This document shows positions 24,562 to 35,800 of a stretch of 64,000 bases of DNA, one piece after another. Under the pieces are notes generated by a model, which saw only the letters and a list, made by a program, of their open reading frames with translations, searched no databases and had not been told where the DNA came from. Positions within the stretch are counted from its first letter, which is position 1, and each line of letters opens with the position of its first letter. A program made the translations under genes and the position numbers. Origin of the DNA: Durusdinium trenchii (lineage: Eukaryota > Sar > Dinophyceae > Suessiales > Symbiodiniaceae); the NCBI GenBank assembly GCA_963970005.1, contig CAXAMN010001159.1:425523-489522 (forward strand), given 5' to 3'.

Positions 24562-24633
24562 CCTGGCACCACCCCTGGCCGTTTTGAAGGCAGTCCGGAC
24601 TGGCAGTCCCAGACACGTCGTGACGTGTCTGGG
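24562..24633 (+). repeat. GC-rich 70-bp dispersed repeat, copy
   Basis: Same text as 23631-23697 for about 50 bases, then CGTCGTGACGTGTCTGGG. It creates matching short open frames at both places, which are repeat-derived and not genes. Confidence 0.85.
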
Positions 24634-25151
24634 AAAAGACCCTTCGTTCCCTTGGCCTTCTTAGCCTTGGGCCCACAACGACCCCGGCGAAATGGTCTTG
24701 GGGAAGAATCCCGGTCCTCACCGCACTGGCAGCGGTCGTCATTGGAGGTCAGTCCTCACCGCAGAGAGGCAGGAGAAAAACAGCAGGAACAAGGACAGAT
24801 CTGGATTCTGGATAGATCATGGGTATCAATTGATCTAATCCAAGCACTGATCCAAGCATCACTGCCACAGATCCCTTAAAGCCCTACATCTCCTGATTCC
24901 CTGCCACTCTGAGTCAGGTGGTTCCTGCATGACGTTCCTGCATGTTCCTTCCCTTTCACCTTCACAAACCGACCGACCAACCGATTCTCCTTCAAAGGCA
25001 CGGCCGGAGACCCACCATGTCATCGCCGCGGTGTCCCGCGGTCTGACTGCCGCGAGGCGTGTCCCGTGTGGTGCCTGGTTTCCTCGTGACCCACACGGGT
25101 CATGTGACATCCTGTGACGGTCTGGTGTGGTCAGTGTGGTCCATCTGTTTG

Positions 25152-25232
25152 GCTTCAGGCCATCGCTACTGGGTTGGGAGGCCATTCCTTCGAGTAGCAA
25201 AAAAACTACTAGGTTGGATGCCGCTATTAGCG
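25152..25232 (+). repeat. GGTTGGAGGCCAT repeat, copy 3 (diverged)
   Basis: Units AGGCCATCGCTACTGGGTTG, GGAGGCCATT and CTACTAGGTTGGATGCCGCT, in the 3' flank of the PP2C gene. Confidence 0.65.
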
Positions 25233-25716
25233 AAGTCTGCCAACCTAAAGTCTGATGACATCTGGTGACCCTCCCTGTGGCCCTCAAATCTGCCTCTCGA
25301 TCAGTGCTGCTCACTGCTTCATGCTGGACGAGCCGCTCGACCCACGGACGCGGCTCGAGTTTCGTCTTGTTCCGAGCTGGTGAGCCCCCCCTCCTCCCTT
25401 CACCAAAACATCCAGTGGCGTCGAAACTGAGACGTTTTTGAGGAGAAGAACGACATCTTCAAACACTTTTTGCAGAATCTGGCGGTATGCAGGGATCAAG
25501 TGGTCTTCTTTGTTCTGAAATCATGTCCATTCTTTGTGCGGTATACAGCATGCAGGTCAGGAAGAAAAGAAGACCACTTCCCCCCAAAAAAACAAAGTTG
25601 ATCAAAGTTGCATGCTCCTGCCTCACATCGGCCCACTCCAACGCCCACCTGGGGCGTGTTCCGAGCTTCGGCACTGCGTGACGAGTGTCCTTACGTGTCC
25701 TCGCCACCTCAGTTCG

Positions 25717-25808
25717 CACCTCGGAAAATGGGTACAAGATGGTACAAGTACATCAAGCTACCATGCTTTTATAGGGCCATGAGTATACTTAAAGTCGGCT
25801 CCAGGTCC
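25717..25808 (-). repeat. 90-bp dispersed repeat, diverged copy
   Basis: Minus-strand copy of the family at 54032-54124, with ACCTCGGAAAATGGGTACAA at its left and TATAGGGCCAT in the middle. It lies about 60 bp below the PP2C stop codon. Confidence 0.7.
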
Positions 25809-25868
25809 ACGTGTCGACGTTCGCTCCCAGGTTCGATCCGTCACTTTTCGGCCGCTTCGGCCATGAGG

Positions 25869-27322
25869 TCACTCGGTGCTGGAGGCACTGGTGGCACTGG
25901 TGGCACTCCGGGCATCTTTACGAGCCCTCCAAGCAGATTGAATGGCTCGCGTGGAACGAACCGCCTGGAGTACCCGCGTGAAACTGGAGAGACTCCTTGA
26001 AGTCCCGTTCTCGCGCTCGCCCGGAGCTGCCGTCGGACCCTTGGAGCTCCTGCGGCCGACGACGATCTCGGAGGCTTGAGCTTCAAAGCCATGATCTCGA
26101 AAGAATTCGGCATACTTGCACTGCACCTCCGGAGAGGCTCCTCTCCATCCTCCCTGCAGCAGCTCCGAGCTCGGACGTCCTTTCACGGGGGCCTTGCCGA
26201 AGTGGATGAAGCAAGCGGTGCAATTGTCCTTGCTGCCCTTGTCGAGGCAACGCTTCAGGAGGTCAATGCACAGCTGTCCTGCATCGATGTCCTCTGACGA
26301 TTTGGACGGGTGCTCTTCCACAAAGGCTCGCACCTCTTCGTTCTCCATGACATCGAAGATGCCATCGCAGGCCAGAAGCACCCAATCACCAGCTGAACAG
26401 CCCTCAACCACTTGCACTTCTGGCACCGCGGAGACCTTGCACTTCGAGGCGTCCAATTCCTTCGGTTTGAAATGAAAGTCACCCAATGCCCTGCTCACGG
26501 CTAATGCCCCATCCACTCGCATGGGTCCTCCTCCCAGTGGTCCCTGAGAGACGCAGCCCCCGGCCGCCTCGATGCGGCGAGTCTCGTCTTCGCGGTTGGG
26601 CTTGTGATCCTTCGAGCAGAACAAGGTGCCTTGGCGGCTCAGCACGGCGCGACTGTCGCCCGCATGGGCGAGCTGCACGGTGAAGCGGTGCGGGGAGTCG
26701 GACGTGTCCATGGGGACAAGGATGCAGGCGACCACCGTACTGCCACTGCGATCCTCTGGTTCCAGGTGGCTGCGCAGGCGCAGATCCGTGTCAAGGAATG
26801 CCTCTTCGAGGATGTTTTGCACTTCCAATTCACTCTTGCCACTCAAGGTCCCACTGAAAGCCACCTTCTTCAGCGCTTCTTCCAGAAGCCTTGCACCTCC
26901 TGAGGCTGCACTGCTCCCACCGTGGCCATCGAGCACTGCAAAGACTCCTCCGTGACTCCCCTCGTCGGGGCACAGCAAATGGGCATCTTCGTGAGTCCGC
27001 CGCCAGCCTTCAAATTGAAAGCCATTATTATATATTATGATAGATCAATATAGATCATATAGCTTATAAAAGTTTATGTTTTGTTTGTTTTGGTTTCATT
27101 TCCTTTTGTTTAGAAGTTTAGACTTTTTCGTTCACTGTTCATTGTGTTGATTTTCTTTCGATTGTCGCTGTTCCTGACAAAAACCTTCTGGAAACCATTG
27201 AGGATGTGCCATCAGCCCGCGCGGGACCCGCCTTGCATCGTCACTGCTGCAGCGGACCATGAAGAGGAACTGCAATGCTCAATGACCATGGCCGTCACAG
27301 GCTCCGACAAGATGGCGCCCAT
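25869..27322 (-). CDS. PP2C-type protein serine/threonine phosphatase (409 aa, two exons)
   Basis: Exon 1 is 27232-27322 (30 codons plus one base), exon 2 is 25869-27007. The intron starts GC and ends AG, and the sum is 410 codons including the stop. This metal-dependent phosphatase family removes phosphate from Ser/Thr. Motifs seen: GWRRTHEDAHL at residues 31-41, VFAVLDGHGG with the metal-binding aspartate, AHAGDSRAVL, KDHKPNREDE, LAVSRALGDF, LLACDGIFDVM and KDNCTACFI with the C-terminal Asp-Asn pair. The N terminus MGAILSEPVT fits the N-myristoylation rule (Gly2, Ser6), so membrane attachment is likely. The last 70 or so residues are basic and poorly conserved. ATG at 27320-27322 was chosen because it gives the family-typical MGxxLSxP start. 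It is the next gene downstream of the ABC transporter, same strand. Confidence 0.93.
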
Positions 27323-28410
27323 GACGGGCCGCGAAGCCGATCCTCGACTCGGTCTCCGAACCACGCCACGCCCCTACCGGTCAACGGCCACCGATTTTCT
27401 GTCTGAAACACCGCGCGGTTCCGCGCAGTGAAGGCAGTTACTTGAGCCGATGTGGTGAGGAAGCGAAATGCAAATCAGTCTGGCAAGTTTGTTCTTTTTG
27501 GGGGGGAGCATCTTAAAATGACACTCTTAATGACCTTTAGCGCAGGACTCCTGCCTCTTTGTGGGTCTGTGTTTTTTGGGGGGGGCAGCGGTTTGTCGTA
27601 GAAGGCATCGGTAAAGCAAGCGATGCAGCACTATAGATTTGATGTTGATTAAAGTGTTGATGAATTCTCATATCAAAGTCATGTTACATGTTCTGAAAAG
27701 CTTCGAATCTCACAGTAAGCACTGGCCCTACAAGTCCAGTCTGACCCAGTAACACCTCGTCTTTTGCCTCGTTAAGTATTGCTTTTGTATGACCATCCCC
27801 ACTAAACATGAGGTCAAACTGACTTGTAGAGTGGACCAGTCCTTTTCAGAGTGACTGGAAAACATCGCACGCACGCTTCGCTTCGCGCCGTTCGACCTCC
27901 GTGTTGAGGTCCGAGGTTCCTCGAGTCGGCTTTGACACGGTATGGGAGGGTGTGTGAATGTCTTCGACTCGTTTTTTGATTTGGACCGCTTTGCAAGTGC
28001 TGCGGAGACAGCATGCGCAAACATGATATCTCACCATTCTCCACCGTGACCGGCGGTTGGGTTACGGGCGGTTCCGCTTCGGGGTCGACGGCGGTGTTCA
28101 ACGAGAATTCTCCCTTGCCGAGCAGAAGAACGCAATAACAATAAGAAAAAGCGAGCTATATACTCTTGATTCCTAACCCCCCCAAACAAAGCTATACACA
28201 TAAATAAAGCCTCTTCACGACATGCAGAGTCGGACCTTAAGTCTACATGTTCTTTTTCCAATCGATTCTGGGATCTTCCGGCAGCCGGATGTGCCCCGCG
28301 GCCCAAGGTCCAAAGAGATGCTTCACCGGGTGGTCCTAGGTGTTCGACACCTCCTCAACAGGTTTCAACAGGTGTTCGAACCTGCAACATGAAACCGCAT
28401 GAACCAGGAG

Positions 28411-28450
28411 TTCCAACCTACTGGCGATGGCCTCCAAGCTAATAGCGATG
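28411..28450 (-). repeat. GGTTGGAGGCCAT repeat, copy 4
   Basis: Reads CCAACCTACTGGCGATGGCC then TCCAAGCTAATAGCGATG, the minus-strand form of the same unit. Confidence 0.65.
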
Positions 28451-28620
28451 AAAACGCATGGAATCAGGAGTTCCACAGTGGAAAAGCTAAGTCCCCAGGC
28501 TGATTTCATTGGATCAGCCAGGCACCCCCGGGCTGTGCATGTTCGGCGTGGCATCGAGGGCAGGAGCTCCGGACCGACCAACTCCGTTTTCCGAACAAAG
28601 CGTTCCAAAACCGAAATGAA

Positions 28621-28708
28621 TACCTGGAGCTTCCAAAGTACTCTAGAAAATGGGACATGGCCCTATAGAAACAGGTACTTGCACCCATTTCCGAGGTACT
28701 TTGAGGCT
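28621..28708 (+). repeat. 90-bp dispersed repeat, full copy
   Basis: ACCTGGA at left, ATGGGACATGGCCCTATAGA in the middle, GAGGTACTTTGAGGCT at right; closely matches 54032-54124. The ends are partly complementary (AAGTAC near both sides). Confidence 0.85.
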
Positions 28709-29804
28709 ATAGATCTATTACCTGCAGATTTTCTATTTGGGCCCTTCTTTCGCAAGTTCCTTTGGCCAGTTCCTTTCGCGAATGAGGTCGTTGAAAAAGA
28801 AAAAAGAAGATCATGTCCAGTTTTGCAATTGGCTAGGCTATTGAACACTCGATGCCTATAGGCCCTATATAGGCATGTGATTGAACACCGCAGCATTTGC
28901 AGCCAGCCCTGAAGAGTTTGAAGGGGGACGAAAGCTAGGCATTGAATACCTTGCTGCAGTCGAAGAAAAGCAGCGTTGGGATTGAGTGACCCGTTCTAAA
29001 GTTGCATCTCCAGACTTTGAGTCGGTTCTTGAGCCACAAATGACCTCAAATCTGAGGAGGGATGCCGTTCAAATGACTTCCACCGACGTCTCCAACGAAC
29101 CCGGTCACTCCAACCACCGCTCGTCGGGGAACCCCGGAACTCCGCTCGGCTCCGGCTGCGGCTGCGGCACTTTTCACGCCTGGGATGATGCCGGGTCTAG
29201 CCCAACAAGCCGTGGGGACAAAACCCAGCACTTCCGTCCGCAACGTGCAGTGCAACACATCACTTCGCCACGAGCCGTGGCCCTGTGACTAGGCTGAGAA
29301 GAACAGCTCGCCCACAGCAAGCACGCTGCTTGTGCAAAGCGCTTGGAGAAATCTGTGGGAAGAAACGCAAGGAAAATGGTAGGCTTTGCCTATCTTGTGC
29401 TTCCAAGATGGCCCCAGCCCCTCCTCACAATGAATGGAATCCACGCAGTTTCACCCAACATTTTAACAGTTAATGACTGGAATCCACTGGAACGTGAGCG
29501 GGGGTCTTGGGCTGCAGGAGGTTTGCTACGAGATCTCTGAGGATTCTCGCTGACTGTCAAACTTATACGTTGACGCGTGGTGCCCACCGGGTGTTGCTTC
29601 AATGAATACCGGCCAAAAACATCCTCACTTGGCATGAAATAGATGTGATTTCAGGGCGTCACTCAAGTAAATCACCCGAAGCTTTCCCTGGTGGCAAGAT
29701 CTCTCCTCTGAACTCGCGATGGAAAAAACAACCATCGCAATGGAAACAGACCAAAACCGCAGACTCCACCTGCCCGACTCCAGACTGCAAGAGTCTCCGA
29801 GTCT

Positions 29805-32800
29805 TCACTTCTGAGACTGCATCTGCAACTTGTGATACACGCCCTTGAGAGCCATGAGTTCCTCATGATTGCCCTTCTCCACCACTCGGCCATCAGCATT
29901 CACAAGGATCACATCGCAGCCTCACCGAGCGCCCGCGAGCGCCCGCGAGCGCGAAGCGGTCTCCGCCGCGACAACGGGTGAGTTGGACCAAGACGATGTG
30001 GGTAGAACGGTCCGGTCCGGCCTGGCCCTTCAGAATTGACATCCATATACCAGGACCATCCGTTTTCGGGGTGTCCTGGCTGGACTACCCCACACTACCT
30101 ATAGGCTTCCAGACAGGGCACCCCTTGGATGGTCCAAGTATCTAATCATTTAGTGTGCAGTACATGATTGTTTTGCTCACTTCTCTCACTTTTGGGGGTG
30201 AAACCTGTGAAACTTCAGGCAGCATCTGCAGGCCGGAAGTTGAACGACTGGTGACTCACGGCTTCCTTTCCAAACGAATCGATCCATGTTGATCTCGGTC
30301 GGCACGGAATCTCGGCACGGTCGGCGCGCCTTGGATGGTGGAGAGCCGATGCGCGATCGCAAAGGACGTACGTCCCTTCAGCGCAGCCTGTCGGCTAAAA
30401 ACAGAACACACAAACAAAATGCGATTCCTCGGAAATGACTCCACCATAAAGACTCTCTGATCATTTCGAGCCTCAAAGTACCTCGGAAAGCGGGTACAGT
30501 CGTCCCATTTTCTAGAGTATACTTGAAGTCGGGTCCAGGTATACTCAGACTTTTGGCTGTTTCCGATCGAAGTGGTGGAAGCATGTCGGGTACAGTCCAT
30601 CGGTTGCTTCGTCATGTCGCTTCGTCCATGTAGCTCAGCATGTGAACCCGACTGATGCTCGCCTCCAGCGCGGTCTGCACAATTGCCTCACCTTGGCGCC
30701 AGACGTAGAACCTTCAAACCTGGTGTGGAACGAGTCTATCAGAGGTCTTCCTTTTTTCAGGCCTTGATGATTGCATCTTCCTGTTTGAATTGCTTTCTTG
30801 CTTGCTTTCATTCGGTCTTTCTTGCATCCTGAAGGGGTGTCTGATGGTGTCTGCGGCATCCTGCACGAGTAGCAGAACCGCCTGTGAAAACACCCTTCGT
30901 GCGTGAACTTCAGGCCAAAACACCATGGCTCACCGTGCGGCTTTGGAAGGAATGCATGCTTGGCTGCTTGATGGATATAGATTGTGGTTGACGTCTTCAG
31001 GGTTCAGAAGTGAAGTAACTGAAACATGTCACGTCGAAGCAGAGGGATGCCTGCAAATTTGCCGGTGATCGTTCAATCGCCAACCAAAAATATTGATCCG
31101 TCTTCTCACGAAACAACTGAACTCCTCCCGCGTTCAGCTGACCAGCTTTCCAAGAAGGGAGGACGGCAGCTCCAGAACCACCATGAAACCACCCCTTAGG
31201 GCCTTAGGGCCTAGGGGGCCCTGACATGGATGCATCTCCTGGGTGCATTGCTGCATGTTCTTGTTTTCTCGGTCTTGCTGGGTATTCCCCCTCGATCGAC
31301 CCTCAACGTCCGCCTGCACAAACCGAGGGGCTTTGTGTGTCGAGTGCACTGGTGGCCTCATCCAAGAGCATCACCTCGGATGAGGAACGGAAGTGCTGAG
31401 GAACAGGATGCTTCGGGAATCCACTTTGACCATCTTCAAGTTTAACAAGTCCAACCTTCTGAAACATCCTCCTGGCTCCATCCTGGGTCCTCATATTCTT
31501 GGCGTGTCCAACAAGAGCCAGAAACGATGGGCCTCGAAAATTCTGGGCTCTGCTCCGGATGGGCTCCAGGTCTGCTCCCAGATGGGATGCTCCAAGTCAC
31601 CGCTGGGTTTCGAATCAAAGCACGGCAAATGGCCACCCGCTGCTTCTGTCCGCCCGACAAACGGCTGCCGCGGGGGCCCACCTGCCGGCGAGTCGACCAC
31701 GGAGCGCCCTCGTGAAGGCCCCAGCGTTGGGTTCCCAAATCGGGGTACAAGTGGTTTCGTGGGAGGCGAAGGGAGGATCTAGGAATGTACAGCTGCAAGG
31801 TCATCTGCCTTGCTACATCAATGCTGTTCCTGTGAGTGCCAGCTGCAGCATCACATGATTGATGCAGCTTAAGGATGAGTCATTGACCTCTCCTTGCTGC
31901 ACTCTTGGCAGCTGTATGACTGGGCCCTGCTTCTTAACCAATTATATCTTGCAAAAACATGCAAAAACATTCCACGGACACAAAGGTACCACTCAAACCT
32001 TTTGTGCAACAAACATCATGCTTCTTGCTTGTGCGGCAGTGAATGTGGTCTGGCACCCTTGTCAAGAGAAGCTTCACGAGATTCGAGTTCTGCGACTCTC
32101 AAGGGGATGAACTGAACTAGTTGAAACACCAACAAAATTGCATTAGTAACAAGAAGCTACTAGCGCTACTAGTAGCAAGAAGCTAGTAGGTTGGAGGCCA
32201 TCGCTAGTAGGTTGGAGGCCATTGCTACTAGTAACAAGAAGCTATGCTAGCTTGATCTATAGTTTGGAAATCATCATGGAAGTGGATGGCGTCGGCCGGA
32301 TGACCGTGATGACCATTTCCCAAATGCCAAACAGTGTGGTACCATCCACTTCCATGTTTTCAAGGAGTGCTACGTCTTTTTCATGTCAATCCTCACCTCA
32401 GTCTCAAGGCCACGGTTGCCGTTCTTGTGGAGGAAGGCCAAGTTGCACATCTGCTCACACTGCTCAATGTACTCCTATAGCTGCAGCGAAATCGAGAATC
32501 GCCTTCAGTTCGACCCTTTTTTCAGAAAGGTTGACCCCTTTTGGCACTCTAACACGCTTCATGAGTGCAACAATGGTCCCTCCGTTGATTCAAACAAAGA
32601 AGCCTTCAAAAAATCGAAGCAATTGCTCTTGGAATCCGGTCGACTGGTATGTTCCCCGTCTTCCAAACCCCGTCTTCCAAAGCCCTCCTTCGTGGGTGGC
32701 TTGTCGTCATCGTCCAAACCATACCTGTCGGACGCGAGACGCCGCTCGGTGCCATCTCTCTCACCCGGTCGCGTGGTTGGGGATCGGTCCAAAAATTGGT

Positions 32801-35800
32801 CGAACAGGAAGAACGATGTCAGGAACCATGGATACACCCTGAATTCTTTCTAACTATATATGGACTATATAAAAACCAGCCAAGCAGGGCAAAGAAAGAT
32901 GCATAGTACGTGGGAAGATCTCAGGAACGATGGATGCACCTGGATTCTTTCTATTTTTTGGACATCTATAAAAACCAGCCAGGCAGGGCAAAAATGCATA
33001 GTGACTATGATCCTAAGACTATAGTCTCCTATAATGACAGTTCGAACCAACCCCTGAGCCGCACTCAAATTTGAACATCGTTTCATTCTCCGTTGTCATC
33101 ACCTTTTCCCCCAGTCACATGATGTTGTTTTTCACCGTCGTGTTGAAGAGGATCGGCTCCTGGACTTCGCAGGCAAAAAGCAAACGTCAACAGGACGTCA
33201 CTGGCGCCGTCGTAGGTCACTATGGTGTCGTGGAGACCTGTGTGTGCAAAGCAAAAAATTAAGAAGGAACATGGTGTGCTCCATGTAGTTCGCACGCTGG
33301 TGGGAGGAACCCAAGGAATCACAATCTCTCTTGGACCCACCCTTTTTTCCTCAGCAACACCCTCACATACCATCACTCTCCTGCCCCACGAAGCCAATCT
33401 GCTTGCGCCACCAGCGGATGTTCAGTGAGCTCAACGGCATCTTTCCGCTGCCGATGTACACCTCGAGCGGTGCACGTGTTGGAACCACGGTTCGGATCCT
33501 CCGGACCCCGGAGGATCCCGTCGGTCTCGCCGGGTGGTAGACGAAGAGACCAGAAAACAGGAGTTTGTAGACGTGGATCTGGAACACGGACCAAACACCC
33601 GGTTTTGTCTTCGGAAAAAGGCATGAAAAGGCCATATTCTGGTTGGTTGGTGGTGCCAAATAGGTCATTCAAGTTCGAGGTAAATCTCTTGCACTATCTT
33701 AAAGAAAGGTTGACCTGGTTGTGTGGTCGAAAATCCAGGAAAACAATGGCAAATGGCTAAAGACTGAAGACCCTTCAAAGTTCTCAGAATCTGTTATATG
33801 AGAAATATATTAACCAGTGGTACCGGCCGACATGGACTCTAGCTATATCAATGTTTGACCGGCCGAGTTACAGGTCGGGCCAGGCTTGAGTGTGATGTAT
33901 TCACCGCTCGGACCGGACGTCTCCGGTGCGAGGAGAAAGCGCCGCCCGCACGAGAAGTGCCGGATGTTGCACTCCTTGATACTCAAAGCGATTTTACTGC
34001 ACACTCCTAGGCCTGAGTCAGCAGGCCTCGGGTACCCCGCCCCCGAGAAAAAGGCATAGAACGCTGCGTGTCCGCTGGAACCTTTCCGAGGACCATCCAT
34101 GCGACTGACATATCGTATACCTACGTATACATTGAAGCATGGTGCCAGGGGGGATGCGGAAAACACACCAGTCCCAATGGATGGGGGTGTGGACCGCACA
34201 CCGAGACCATCCAACCACGCCGAGTCGTGAGTCGCTGGGCGAGTGGCGGTGCCCTCCACTGGATCGTAGAAACGCTGCAGCAATGACATCACGGTGCTCT
34301 TGCCTTCCCCGCGGGAGAAAAAAACCACTCGGGATGAGGCCGTCCAGTCCGGCACAGCAGCAACCGCGGCCGGGTGTGTGACGGTTGGGTCATGTTGGGT
34401 CCAGTCTGGGTCCAGTGAAACATCGTTATAAGCGAAGCTGACTCCTGACTCCTGAGCCGCTTCGCTGGAAAAAGGTTTAACCTGTTTCGACCTGTTCTGG
34501 TTGAGTGGGGGGATCCATGTTCAACCACTCCCAACAAACAGATTAAAGGTCCATGGTGATCCATGGTTCTCCCAGCGTATGGCAAACATTTTGAGGGCGT
34601 TCTTTCCGTCCCCTTTCCTACACCATGCACCATGGTGTGAACCCCCCTGGGACGCCGCTTTGACCAACCACCCCGCCCCTGCGACTTCTGTCGGGCCGCC
34701 TCCACCCGACGGGCCGACCAAACCGACGGATTGCCCGGCGGTGATCTTGAACGTGATGCCCTTCAAGACCTCAGGTGTGATACTGGTGGGATACTTGAGG
34801 ACATGAGATGGACAGGAAAAAGACTCAATGCCACTGTGGACCTCAATGGTTGGACCTTCCAATTGTGCATAAGGTTTCTGCCTTCTTCCAGCAATGAAAT
34901 CAGCTAAGTTAGGCAGAAATCTTTGCATAGTTGGAAGATCAAGGTTCAGGTAATTATTTGCATGCCGCATGTGGCCCGACCCGTGTGACCGTGTGGCTTC
35001 CCCCAAGCTGATGTAAGTGGCTGCCTGGTAATGACTCTGGTCATGCCTTGATCTTCCAACTATGCAAAATGTATGCCTATTGGCTGGTTATTAATCTGTT
35101 TGTCTCATACGTGTGGTTGGAACATCCAGGCTCCACCTGATTTGATGGTCTTGACTGCACGCCTGGCGATTGAATCAACCTGCCGTTGATGGAATAGAAT
35201 AAGCCCAAAGAACTCTTTCCACGATGTTCTGTTCTGGTTACGAGTACGGTCCGAGCCTTCTTGTTGTACTCAACTAGCATGTCAAGTGCCACCGGATTTT
35301 TACAGTCCAAAAGCATTCTTGCAGCTCAACCTGCTGCACAGCGCAGCTGGCTGGCTCAATGTGTCGAGTTTAGACCGGATCACTTCCTCCCTACTAAGCG
35401 AGCGATTGCGCAAACCTGCGTTCGGACGCATCAAGAATCAACACCCACCAAAAAGGGCTACATGATGCTACAACATGCTACACACCTCATATCAAAAGCG
35501 CGCATTCCCTGAGCACGGTCGCCACGACCAGCTGACCGCCAGCCTCCGAGCCTCCATCGGCTGACTGGCAGCCTTCTCGGTCCATTCTCCGCCCCTTGAG
35601 GCATCAAGCTTCGCCAAGCTGCTTGAATGTCAGGCCTGAAAGGGTAGAAGAACTTGACGTCCTGATCATGCAAAGCAACATGATGTGGATTATGTTGTTT
35701 TTCTAGAGCACCCACTTGCTGGTGGAACGTGGGGTCTATGAAAGATCAACCAAATGCAACCATGGCGACCTTTTGCGTCTGGCGCTCGAATGAGCGTATT

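Larger units (their letters stand above)
22560..25868. other. Gene-poor stretch between repeat-protein gene and PP2C gene
   Basis: Mostly repeats: two copies of the GC-rich 70-bp repeat, the hairpin element at 23701, the GGTTGGAGGCCAT cluster at 25152. A minus-strand patch at 24050-24420 (KERAAEVQQKHLVDSL; MRPELAALCVFFLLADDKHD) looks protein-like but could not be joined or named. Confidence 0.45.
27323..29804. other. Intergenic stretch between ABC transporter 3' end and PP2C start
   Basis: No exon supported. Contains one 90-bp repeat (28621) and one GGTTGGAGGCCAT copy (28411). It must hold the ABC 3' UTR and the PP2C 5' region; no terminator, polyadenylation or promoter motif can be called with confidence. 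Confidence 0.5.

Noticed and set aside
23399..24742. Minus frames sharing the peptide text TASPDCLQNGQGW
   Set aside because: The shared text is produced by two copies of the GC-rich 70-bp repeat, not by a gene family.
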